Positions 7,778-15,538 of a stretch of DNA of 64,000 nucleotides are shown piece by piece (positions within the stretch are counted from its first letter, which is position 1; each line of letters starts with the position of its first letter). The DNA lies in contig NZ_JAEC01000023.1 of the NCBI RefSeq assembly GCF_000518705.1, positions 1-64,000 of the forward strand, in the 5' to 3' direction. The notes below the pieces were generated by a model. That model was not told the origin of the DNA. It saw only the letters and a list, made by a program, of their open reading frames with translations, and made no database searches. Source of the stretch: Shewanella colwelliana ATCC 39565. GTDB taxonomy: Bacteria; Pseudomonadota; Gammaproteobacteria; Enterobacterales; Shewanellaceae. The position numbers were made by a program, and so were the translations under genes.

Positions 7778-9709
7778 TTGCAAAAACTCCTTAAACAGCA
7801 TTTTGGTTTTGAACATTTTAGAGCAGGTCAACAGGCTGTTATTGACACCATAATGTCTGGTCGCAGCGCTGCCGCAATTTTTCCTACGGGATCTGGAAAG
7901 TCCCTTTGTTATCAATTGCCTGCATTATGCCTGCCTCATCTAACGTTAGTCGTGTCGCCACTGCTTGCGTTAATCCAAGATCAGTTATCTTTTTTGGCAA
8001 GCAGAGGGATCCCAGCCGCAAGCATTGACTCTACTCAAACACGAGAAGAAGCGGCGAGGGTGATGCAAGGGGTTAAGCTTGGGGAAATCAAGATACTAAT
8101 GATTTCGGTTGAACGTTTTAACAATGAACGATTTCGAGAGTTTATTGGCAATATTCCAGTGTCTTTATTAGTTGTCGACGAGGCGCATTGTATCTCTGAA
8201 TGGGGCCATAACTTTCGGCCTGACTACCTGAAATTGCCAAGTTATCAGAGAGAATTGGGGATCCCACAGACGTTATTGTTGACGGCAACGGCAACGACAA
8301 AAGTGATTGAAGATATGGGGCGTAAGTTTGCAATAGATTCTGCGGATATCACAACTACAGGTTTTTATCGAGCCAACTTAAATTTACACGTTAAAGCTAC
8401 CAAAGAATCCGCCAAAGAATCTGTGTTGGTTAAGTGGATCGCAGCACGTGCTAATCAAAGTGGCATTGTCTACGTCACTCTACAGCAAACTGCTGAGGTG
8501 GTCGCTAAGGCACTGCGCGGCGCAAGTATTAATGCGATGGCCTACCATGCCGGAATGGACAACGAGCGGCGCCAATCTATTCAAGGTGCGTTCATGACCG
8601 GAGAATGCCCAGTTATCGTGGCCACAATTGCCTTTGGCATGGGAGTCGACAAGAGTGATATTCGGTTTGTTGTTCACTATGATCTCCCTAAGTCGATTGA
8701 GAATTACGCCCAGGAGATAAGTAGGGCGGGAAGAGACGGGCAAGCCTCAGATTGTCTGGTCTTAGCCAATACCGACAACCTTAACGTGCTGCAAAACTTT
8801 GTTTATGGTGATACGCCAGAAAAAAGCGCCATTGCTGATGTATTAGCTGATATAGCCTGTGCTGCATCTTCTGGAACTCGATGGGAAATCATGTTTAACA
8901 GCCTGTCGGCTAAAACTAATATCAGAATACTCAGTTTAAAAACGTTATTAGTGTACTTAGAGATGCTTGCGTTTATTAAGCCCACATTGAGTTATTTTGC
9001 AGAGTATCGGTTTAAATTACTCATCGATGAAAAACAGTTAGTCGCCAAGTTTGACGCAGAGCGAGGCCAATTTATTTCCGCGATACTTGCTAGCAGCGCG
9101 AAAGCAAAAATATGGTATACCTTGGACTTTGGTGCGTTAAACCACATTTATCCTAGCGACAGAGGTCGAGTCGTTGCAGCAATCAACTATTTTGAAGAGC
9201 AGGGGCTAATAGAGCTACAAACTAAGCAGATGACCCAAGTTTACGAAGTACTTGTACAACATATCGACGTTGAGTCCCTTTCTGCGCAGTTATACCAAAA
9301 ATTTATTGATAAAGAGGTCAGCGAGATTGCGCGTATAGATGCCATGATCGCCATGTTAGCCAGTGAGGCTTGTCTTAGTCGTGCGCTGTCTAACTACTTT
9401 GCCGATCATCAGCTCACTCACAACTGCGGTCATTGTTCTGTCTGTCTATCAGGGCAGGCCACTCTGCCTCGTAGTAGCCAGCTCACGCCTCTGGCATCTT
9501 TAGACTTTAAGCAAACTTGCGCCGACTTGATTGCGAAACTTGGCTCAGCCGCAAGTAACATTTTGCTGACTAGAGCCCTATGTGGACTGACTACACCAAT
9601 ATTTGCCAAGCTTAGGTTGCGACAAATCAGCGGCTTTGGTCTCTTAGAGCGCTATCCATTTTCTGAGGTAAGAGATTGGGTAACAGCGCACCGCGGTGAT
9701 GTTAACTGA
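7778..9709 (+). CDS. RecQ-family ATP-dependent DNA helicase with an inserted domain
   Basis: This is a superfamily 2 3'-5' DNA helicase. Motifs are: I (PTGSGKS, 36-42), Ia (SPLLALIQDQ), II (DEAH, 134-137), III (LLTATATT), and V/VI (ATIAFGMGVDKSDIRFVVH ... QEISRAGRDG, about 281-321). A zinc-binding set follows at C532, C550, C553 and C556. Between the helicase core and the zinc cysteines lie about 180 residues, instead of the short linker of E. coli RecQ. The C-terminal 80 residues do not look like an HRDC domain. It is therefore probably a RecQ paralogue, not the canonical RecQ. The only start that keeps the conserved N-terminus is TTG, with a weak Shine-Dalgarno. Confidence 0.85.
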   Translation: MQKLLKQHFGFEHFRAGQQAVIDTIMSGRSAAAIFPTGSGKSLCYQLPALCLPHLTLVVSPLLALIQDQLSFLASRGIPAASIDSTQTREEAARVMQGVKLGEIKILMISVERFNNERFREFIGNIPVSLLVVDEAHCISEWGHNFRPDYLKLPSYQRELGIPQTLLLTATATTKVIEDMGRKFAIDSADITTTGFYRANLNLHVKATKESAKESVLVKWIAARANQSGIVYVTLQQTAEVVAKALRGASINAMAYHAGMDNERRQSIQGAFMTGECPVIVATIAFGMGVDKSDIRFVVHYDLPKSIENYAQEISRAGRDGQASDCLVLANTDNLNVLQNFVYGDTPEKSAIADVLADIACAASSGTRWEIMFNSLSAKTNIRILSLKTLLVYLEMLAFIKPTLSYFAEYRFKLLIDEKQLVAKFDAERGQFISAILASSAKAKIWYTLDFGALNHIYPSDRGRVVAAINYFEEQGLIELQTKQMTQVYEVLVQHIDVESLSAQLYQKFIDKEVSEIARIDAMIAMLASEACLSRALSNYFADHQLTHNCGHCSVCLSGQATLPRSSQLTPLASLDFKQTCADLIAKLGSAASNILLTRALCGLTTPIFAKLRLRQISGFGLLERYPFSEVRDWVTAHRGDVN

Positions 9710-9845
9710 TCAAATACAACACTTTGTAACAAGCTTTTTCAAGCGCAAGGCTTTAGCTGCATTTTGCAAGCGAACATGATTAACTACGGCGCGAGATCAC
9801 CGATAGTAACAATGATAAAAACAAAATAAATTAGGGAATAGCATA

Positions 9846-11612
9846 ATGAAAAAAACGATGTTGGCGGCAGCCATCCTAATCGGTCTAACTGGATTGACTG
9901 CATGTCAGTCAAAAAAGGCACCAGAAGCCGCAGTGACTAGTGTTGAGCAAGCCAGTGCATTTACCCATTTTTCTGAGCAGTTCATCGAAGCATTTTGGCA
10001 AGAAGCGCCTACCTGGGCGCTATACAGTGGTTATCATAAATATGATGGTGTGCTTAAGGTGCCAAATTCAGCCAGCCGCACCGATTCTCTAGCCTTTATC
10101 AATGGTCAACTTGCACAGCTGAAACAGTTTGATCTCCAGTCTTTAAGCCCTAAAGATCTAATTGACTACCGTTTGATTGAAAACCTTCTTGAACGTGACC
10201 GTTGGGAGATAGAGACATTTAAGTCTTGGCAATGGGATCCGTCGTCATACAATGTTGCAGGTGGTTTTGCTCAGTTGATAAATGAAGAGTTTGCACCGCT
10301 CGATGATCGTTTGCGCTCATTTTTAGCACGTATGGAAAATGTACCCGCTTATTATGTGGCTGCTAGAGAAAATATCAGCAACCCAACTCTAGAACATACA
10401 CAACTTGCGGTCATGCAAAATCAAGGTGCATTTTCGGTGTTCTCCGATCAATTGTTAGAGATGGTCGATAAGTCAGGCCTAAGCAAAGAAGAAAAAGCAC
10501 TGTTCAACACTCGATTTGAGTTGGCAACGACATCAATTAAACAACACATTGAATGGCTATCGTCACTAGAAAGTAAACTTGAAACTGACGGCGCACGTAG
10601 TTTCCGTATCGGAGAGGCGCTGTACGAGCAAAAATTTGCTTTTGATATTCAATCCGGCATGACGGCAAAGCAGTTATATGAGAAAGCGGTTGCAGATAAA
10701 AATCGTGTGCAGCGTGAAATGGCAAAGATCACTACGAGCCTTTGGTCCAAGTATTTCAGTTCCCCTATGCCGTCGGATGCTAATCTGGCAACACGCCAAC
10801 TGATCGACAAACTGTCGACTAAACATGTTAAACGCCAGGACTTTGTCGATGAAGTCCGTGCGCAAATTCCGGAGTTGGTTAAGTTTGTCAACGAGAAACA
10901 GTTGGTCACACTCGATCCAACCAAACCTTTGGTTGTGCGTGAAACCCCAGAATATATGCGAGGCTTTGCCGGCGCGTCTATCAGTGCTCCTGGCCCCTAT
11001 GAGAAGTCAAGCAATACCTATTACAACGTCACCCCGTTAGATGGTATGAGCGAAGAGTCTGCGGAGAGTTATCTACGTGAATACAACCATTGGATACTGC
11101 AGGTACTCAATATCCATGAAGCGATACCAGGCCATTACACTCAGTTGGTTTACTCTAATGAATCACCAAGTTTGATTAAAAGCCTGTTTGGTAACGGCGC
11201 TATGGTCGAAGGTTGGGCTGTGTACACAGAGCGTATGATGTTAGAAGAGGGCTATGGTAATTTTGAGCCAGAGATGTGGCTGATGTACTACAAATGGAAT
11301 TTACGGGTGATTGCTAACACCATTCTCGATTACAGCATTCAAGTTAATGGCATGACAGAAGATGAAGCAATAAAACTGATGACGGAAGAAGCATTTCAAC
11401 AACGTGCTGAAGCCGAAGGTAAATGGCGACGTGCGACATTGAGCCAAGTTCAATTAACCAGTTACTATGCTGGCTATCGCGAGATTTATGACTTTCGCGA
11501 GGAGTTGAAAGTCAAAGAGGGGGATAAATTTGATCTTAGAAATTTCCACGAATCCTTCTTAAGCTATGGAAGTGCGCCTGTTAAGCACATTAGAACATTA
11601 ATGATGAACTAG
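9846..11612 (+). CDS. DUF885 family lipoprotein, probable metallopeptidase
   Basis: This 588-aa lipoprotein has a type II signal peptide with lipobox LTAC, placing the lipidated Cys at residue 20. The DUF885 hallmark HEAIPGHY (an HExxPGH gluzincin-like motif) is present near residue 424, followed by VEGWAVYTERMMLEEG, which contains the downstream Glu. The family is predicted to be zinc-dependent peptidases, and members are often abundant exported proteins in Shewanella-like bacteria. It is monocistronic, with a ribosome binding site AGGGAA before the ATG and a terminator behind. The substrate is unknown. Confidence 0.85.
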   Translation: MKKTMLAAAILIGLTGLTACQSKKAPEAAVTSVEQASAFTHFSEQFIEAFWQEAPTWALYSGYHKYDGVLKVPNSASRTDSLAFINGQLAQLKQFDLQSLSPKDLIDYRLIENLLERDRWEIETFKSWQWDPSSYNVAGGFAQLINEEFAPLDDRLRSFLARMENVPAYYVAARENISNPTLEHTQLAVMQNQGAFSVFSDQLLEMVDKSGLSKEEKALFNTRFELATTSIKQHIEWLSSLESKLETDGARSFRIGEALYEQKFAFDIQSGMTAKQLYEKAVADKNRVQREMAKITTSLWSKYFSSPMPSDANLATRQLIDKLSTKHVKRQDFVDEVRAQIPELVKFVNEKQLVTLDPTKPLVVRETPEYMRGFAGASISAPGPYEKSSNTYYNVTPLDGMSEESAESYLREYNHWILQVLNIHEAIPGHYTQLVYSNESPSLIKSLFGNGAMVEGWAVYTERMMLEEGYGNFEPEMWLMYYKWNLRVIANTILDYSIQVNGMTEDEAIKLMTEEAFQQRAEAEGKWRRATLSQVQLTSYYAGYREIYDFREELKVKEGDKFDLRNFHESFLSYGSAPVKHIRTLMMN

Positions 11613-11630
11613 AAGCGTTAATATAAAAAA

Positions 11631-11654
11631 AGGCTGCTTATTGCAGCCTTTTTT
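11631..11654 (+). terminator. Rho-independent terminator after the DUF885 gene
   Basis: The stem AGGCTGC / GCAGCCT with loop TTATT is preceded by A residues and followed by TTTTT. Confidence 0.85.
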
Positions 11655-11728
11655 GTGGGCGTTTGATACAGGTCTCAAACCCTAAGCAAATAATAAAAAT
11701 CTACTAGCAACCACTCAAAAAAAACGGT

Positions 11729-11759
11729 AACCTTAATGATAATGATTATCGTTAAGGTT
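11729..11759 (+). promoter_or_regulatory. Fur-box-like palindrome overlapping the ribosome binding site
   Basis: A 31-bp near-perfect palindrome has outer arms AACCTTAA / TTAAGGTT and core TGATAATGATTATCG (11737-11751). The core matches 14 of 15 positions of the 7-1-7 Fur consensus TGATAATnATTATCA. The right arm contains the TAAGG that serves as Shine-Dalgarno for the ATG at 11765. It could thus be a Fur operator, an RNA hairpin hiding the ribosome binding site, or both. Confidence 0.6.
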
Positions 11760-11764
11760 GTGTG

Positions 11765-12445
11765 ATGTGTAAGGTGTTAGTGGTTGATGATGAATTGGTG
11801 TCACGAGAGATGTTGGCAAACTCTTTATTATCATTAGGTTATATTGTGCACTGTGTCGATGATGGACTACAAGCTTTAGAAGCGCTTAATCAATATACCT
11901 TTGATCTGATTTTATTAGACATAGATATGCCTAAACTCGATGGTTTTGGTTTCTTAAAAACAAGAACCAATAAACTACCAGTCATTCTTGTTTCATCCAA
12001 GAATAGTGAGGATAGACGCGTAAAGGGATATGAACTTGGCGCAGATGATTTTTTATCTAAGCCTTTTAGCATCAGGGAGTTATCGGCAAGAATGACCGCA
12101 TTAATACGAAGAATAGACATAGTTAAAACTAATGATGAAACCTCAAGTCGATTTAAGGTTGGAGAGATAGATTTTAATGAGGTGGATACCAGCATCATGG
12201 TGGGCCATAGAAAGCTAAAGTTAACTCAAACCGAATTTGACTTGTTTCGCTATCTGTTTGATCGAAAGGGTGAAGTCGTGACTAAGCAGGAGTTACAGCG
12301 TAGTGTTCTCAATAAAGAGTTAGGCCAGTATGATCGTAACCTCGATATGCATATTAGTAATACCCGACGTAAACTGGCGGAGACCGAGCTACCCAAGTCG
12401 CTGATCAATACGATTCGAGGGCAAGGTTACAGCTTTAGTGCTTAA
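11765..12445 (+). CDS. OmpR-family response regulator (orphan)
   Basis: This two-domain response regulator has a receiver domain at about 1-115, with acidic pocket DDE, phospho-acceptor Asp (D52, in LLDIDMPKLDG) and switch Lys in FLSKPFS. An OmpR/PhoB winged-helix DNA-binding domain follows at about 130-226 (LTQTEFDLFRYLF, DMHISNTRRKL, INTIRGQGYSF). The GTG at 11762 could also start it, but the ATG at 11765 sits at proper distance from TAAGG. No histidine kinase is adjacent, so its partner must be elsewhere. The Fur-like palindrome directly upstream suggests control by iron. Confidence 0.88.
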   Translation: MCKVLVVDDELVSREMLANSLLSLGYIVHCVDDGLQALEALNQYTFDLILLDIDMPKLDGFGFLKTRTNKLPVILVSSKNSEDRRVKGYELGADDFLSKPFSIRELSARMTALIRRIDIVKTNDETSSRFKVGEIDFNEVDTSIMVGHRKLKLTQTEFDLFRYLFDRKGEVVTKQELQRSVLNKELGQYDRNLDMHISNTRRKLAETELPKSLINTIRGQGYSFSA

Positions 12446-12620
12446 GTCTTGGCATTGGGCGTTTTGCTCTCACTATATTCTTTTGGGAATAAATAATCAC
12501 TCGACACTAAGATGCAGTTTTTTTATCGTTCGCTACTGCGAAATTGCAGCTAATTAGTTTATCCTATGGGCATTGACGAGGCTTCGAGCCTTGCGTTTTT
12601 ACCCTAATAAAGGAATAGAT

Positions 12621-13748
12621 ATGTTGATCACTGCTAACTTTGATGGCGGAAATATAGAAGTCATTAACCAAGACGATATTAATGATGTGCAACTTGCTAT
12701 TAGGCCAGATGAAGGTGGTGAGTTTTTTCAATGGTTTAACTTCAAACTCCACGGCAATGTCGGTCAACGTTACACGCTCAATATCGTTAATGCCGATAAA
12801 GCGTCATATACTAAAGGCTGGGAAGATTACCAAGCTGTTGCTACATACGACAGACAACAGTGGTTTAGACTGCCGACCTCTTATCAAGATGGTAAGCTCA
12901 CAATTGAGGTGGATCTTGATTGTGAAACAATTCAAATTGCGTATTTTGCACCATACAGTTATGAGCGCCACCAAGACTTGTTAAGTGCGGTTCAAGTGCA
13001 TCCATTAGTGTCACTTGAGCAATTAGGATTGACCCTTGATGGACGTGATTTGACGTTAGTTAAGGTCGGTGATGATGATGAAGATAAAGCCAACATTTGG
13101 ATCACAGCAAGACAGCACCCAGGTGAAACCATGGCCGAATGGCTGGTTGAAGGTCTACTGAATAACTTGTTAGATAGCGATTGCCCAACAGCAAAAGCGC
13201 TGTTAGATAAAGCGAACTTTTACATCGTGCCAAACATGAATCCAGATGGCAGTGTTCGTGGTCATCTGCGTACCAATGCTATAGGGGTTAACCTTAACCG
13301 CGAATGGCAAAGCCCTTCACTAGAGAAAAGTCCTGAAGTTTACCATGTGGTCAACAAGATGAAGGAAACTGGGGTTAACCTTTATTACGATGTGCATGGC
13401 GATGAGGGCTTACCTTATGTCTTCTTAGCCGGTTGTGAAGGTGTTCCTCGTTACACAGAGTCTATGGCCGCGTTACAAACCTCATTTGTCGATGCTCTAC
13501 TGATGGCCAGTGCTGATTTTCAAAATGAGTTTGGCTATGACAAGGATGAGCCAGGCAAAGCCAACCTCACCGTCGCCTCTAATTGGGTTGCAGAAACCTT
13601 TGGTTGCTTATCCAATACTTTAGAGATGCCGTTTAAAGACAACGCCAATATGTCTGATCCTATGTCTGGTTGGTCGCCTGAGCGTTCAATTTACCTAGGT
13701 GAAGCCTCATTACTTGCGATGTTGGCTGTTGTTGACCAATTGAAATAG
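12621..13748 (+). CDS. M14 zinc carboxypeptidase, cytosolic carboxypeptidase (CCP)-like
   Basis: This is a 375-aa M14-family metallocarboxypeptidase of the bacterial CCP type. An N-terminal beta-sandwich domain (about 1-115) precedes the catalytic domain. Zinc ligands are H166 and E169 in ARQHPGETMAEW and H259 in YYDVHGDEG. Substrate-binding residues lie in NMNPDGSVRGHLRTNAIGVNLNREW, and the general base is E335 in NTLEMPFKD. There is no signal peptide, so it is cytoplasmic. Eukaryotic relatives remove C-terminal glutamates from tubulin. The bacterial substrates are not established to my knowledge. The start at 12621 follows AAAGGA. The longer TTG frame from 12573 lacks support. Confidence 0.85.
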   Translation: MLITANFDGGNIEVINQDDINDVQLAIRPDEGGEFFQWFNFKLHGNVGQRYTLNIVNADKASYTKGWEDYQAVATYDRQQWFRLPTSYQDGKLTIEVDLDCETIQIAYFAPYSYERHQDLLSAVQVHPLVSLEQLGLTLDGRDLTLVKVGDDDEDKANIWITARQHPGETMAEWLVEGLLNNLLDSDCPTAKALLDKANFYIVPNMNPDGSVRGHLRTNAIGVNLNREWQSPSLEKSPEVYHVVNKMKETGVNLYYDVHGDEGLPYVFLAGCEGVPRYTESMAALQTSFVDALLMASADFQNEFGYDKDEPGKANLTVASNWVAETFGCLSNTLEMPFKDNANMSDPMSGWSPERSIYLGEASLLAMLAVVDQLK

Positions 13749-13757
13749 GGTAACAAG

Positions 13758-14075
13758 ATGGCGCTAGTTGAATGTCCAAGTTGTAGTAAGCGCATTTCAA
13801 GTGTTGCTAAGGCGTGTCCGCACTGTTCATCTAAACTGAGTGGTGAAAACGAATCGCTTAACCGTATTAGCCACATTAAGCGCAGTAATCAGTTAATGAA
13901 TCAGAGTTTTTTTGCCATGACACTGTTTATTGCTGGCGTCGTAATATGGTTTTGGGGCGGAGAGCCTGCAGAGGGAGTGCGTGCAACCGTTGCTGGCGCC
14001 TGTTTTGTCTTTGGATTTGTGGGTTATCTAATAGCTAGAGTTCGTATTGTGCTTCATAAGCGGAAAAGTGTATGA
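13758..14075 (+). CDS. Small zinc-ribbon membrane protein
   Basis: This 105-aa protein has an N-terminal zinc ribbon (CPSCSKRISSVAKACPHC, two CxxC pairs within residues 6-23) and two membrane segments (about 51-68 and 73-93). The layout matches small bacterial zinc-ribbon membrane proteins of unknown function. It starts 9 nt after the M14 carboxypeptidase stop codon, and its stop overlaps the yeaC start by 4 nt (ATGA). The three genes therefore very likely form one operon. Confidence 0.7.
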   Translation: MALVECPSCSKRISSVAKACPHCSSKLSGENESLNRISHIKRSNQLMNQSFFAMTLFIAGVVIWFWGGEPAEGVRATVAGACFVFGFVGYLIARVRIVLHKRKSV

Positions 14076-14353
14076 CAGATATTAATAAGATGATTGATGA
14101 GATGCCCGATGAGGTTTACGCGCGTTTACTTAGCGCCGTAGAACTGGGGAAATGGGAAGATGGTAGCGTGTTATCAGCTGAGCAGCGAGATTCTACTCAG
14201 CAGTTAGTGATGCTTTACCAAGCCAGGCGTTTAAATCAAACCGATCATTTCACCATTAATCGTCAAGGAGGGGTCAATGAGCTCTCTAAAGCGGAGCTTA
14301 AGCGTCAATTTAAAGGCGAGAATATTGCAGCCTTTAAAGAAGATGAGTTGTAA
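14072..14353 (+). CDS. yeaC: YeaC family protein (DUF1315)
   Basis: This 93-aa cytoplasmic protein matches the DUF1315/YeaC family: DEVYARLLSAVELGKWEDG near the N-terminus and a conserved Q-rich helix, LVMLYQARRLNQTDHFTIN. The biochemical function is unknown. It is translationally coupled to the zinc-ribbon gene through an ATGA overlap and is followed by a bidirectional terminator shared with ansA. Confidence 0.82.
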   Translation: MTDINKMIDEMPDEVYARLLSAVELGKWEDGSVLSAEQRDSTQQLVMLYQARRLNQTDHFTINRQGGVNELSKAELKRQFKGENIAAFKEDEL

Positions 14354-14390
14354 TTTGGCCCGTCGATAATTGGCCCAATGAAAGTAATAA

Positions 14391-14428
14391 AGCCCCTAAT
14401 ACTGCTCAGTATATTAGGGGCTTTTTTT
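14391..14428. terminator. Bidirectional terminator between yeaC and ansA
   Basis: The stem AGCCCCTAATA / TATTAGGGGCT surrounds a short loop. Seven T residues follow on the plus strand, and A residues (T on minus) flank it on the other side. It ends both convergent units. Confidence 0.85.
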
Positions 14429-15440
14429 AATCTTCAGTAAGTTCGCCAAATAGATTTTTCTGCATCAAGCTTCTGATCTCTTCGACGCTATATTTGGTCG
14501 ATAACAGATAATGTAATTTTGTCAGTGCAGCTTCGGTCGTCATATCAAAGCCACTGATAACACCGGCTTTAGCAAGAGCGTTGCCAGTGGCGTAACCGCC
14601 CATATTTACTTTGCCCTGCAAACATTGGGTGAGATTGACTAACACAATGCCGCGGTCATTTGCTTTTCTAAGACAATCGAGTAATTGTGGGTTTTGTGGC
14701 GCATTGCCAACCCCATATGTAAGCAGAATAAGTGCTTTAACAGGTTGCTGTAAAATGTTGTCGATGATCTGATTGGTGATCCCCGGGTAAAGAGTGACTA
14801 CACCAATAGGTTGCGGGCTAATCGTCGCCACTTCCAATCTATTTTCACTGGTGTGACTGATTTTGCCAGCCTTCATTCTTATCTTGATTCCAGCTTCTAA
14901 CAGCATAGGGAAATTTGGCGAGGCAAAGGCATCAAAACCGTCGGCATGTGCTTTGGTGGTGCGATTTCCTCTAAACAGTTTGTTGTTGAAAAACAGACAG
15001 ACTTCGGCAACGGGATAGTTGGCGGCAATGTACAGCGCATTCAATAAGTTTGTTTGACCGTCTGAACGGAGCTGCGCCAGTGGGATCTGTGATCCAGTGA
15101 CAATTACAGGTTTGGTCAGCCCTTGAAGCATAAAAGAGAGTGCTGAAGCGGTGAATGCCATGGTGTCGGTACCATGCAATATAACGAATCCATCGTATTT
15201 GTCATAGTTGGCTTTAATGTCGTTGGCAATCATCTGCCAATCGGTAGGGGCCATATTGGAAGAGTCTATTAGCGGCTGATATTCGCTGATCTCAAAGTGG
15301 GGCATCTCTTCATGGAAAAACTCCGGCATATCATTGACACAATCGGTTAAAAACCCAGGCACAGGCGCGAAGCCATTTGCGGTTTTCTGCATCCCTATGG
15401 TGCCACCAGTGTACGCAACGTAGATGGAACGTTTTTTCAT
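14427..15440 (-). CDS. ansA: L-asparaginase I, cytoplasmic
   Basis: The enzyme hydrolyses L-asparagine to aspartate and ammonia in the cytoplasm. Length 337 aa matches E. coli AnsA (338). The two threonine motifs are present: YTGGTIGMQ near residue 12 and HGTDTMAFTASALSFML near 90. The substrate-binding IDSSNMAP motif is also present. There is no signal peptide, as expected for type I. It lies downstream of sppA on the same strand, as in many gammaproteobacteria, but a strong terminator separates the two. Confidence 0.93.
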   Translation of the reverse strand: MKKRSIYVAYTGGTIGMQKTANGFAPVPGFLTDCVNDMPEFFHEEMPHFEISEYQPLIDSSNMAPTDWQMIANDIKANYDKYDGFVILHGTDTMAFTASALSFMLQGLTKPVIVTGSQIPLAQLRSDGQTNLLNALYIAANYPVAEVCLFFNNKLFRGNRTTKAHADGFDAFASPNFPMLLEAGIKIRMKAGKISHTSENRLEVATISPQPIGVVTLYPGITNQIIDNILQQPVKALILLTYGVGNAPQNPQLLDCLRKANDRGIVLVNLTQCLQGKVNMGGYATGNALAKAGVISGFDMTTEAALTKLHYLLSTKYSVEEIRSLMQKNLFGELTED

Positions 15441-15502
15441 TGTGCTTCTTACTATAGTTATTGCCGAGGGTGGCGCGATTATACTGAGGAAAGGAATAAT
15501 AA

Positions 15503-15530
15503 AAAAGCCCGCTTCAGCGGGCTTTTGTTT
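15503..15530. terminator. Terminator between sppA and ansA
   Basis: The stem AAAAGCCCGC / GCGGGCTTTT has loop TTCA. On the minus strand it is followed by TTTTTTATT, so it mainly ends sppA transcription. Confidence 0.8.
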
Positions 15531-15538
15531 AATGGTTA

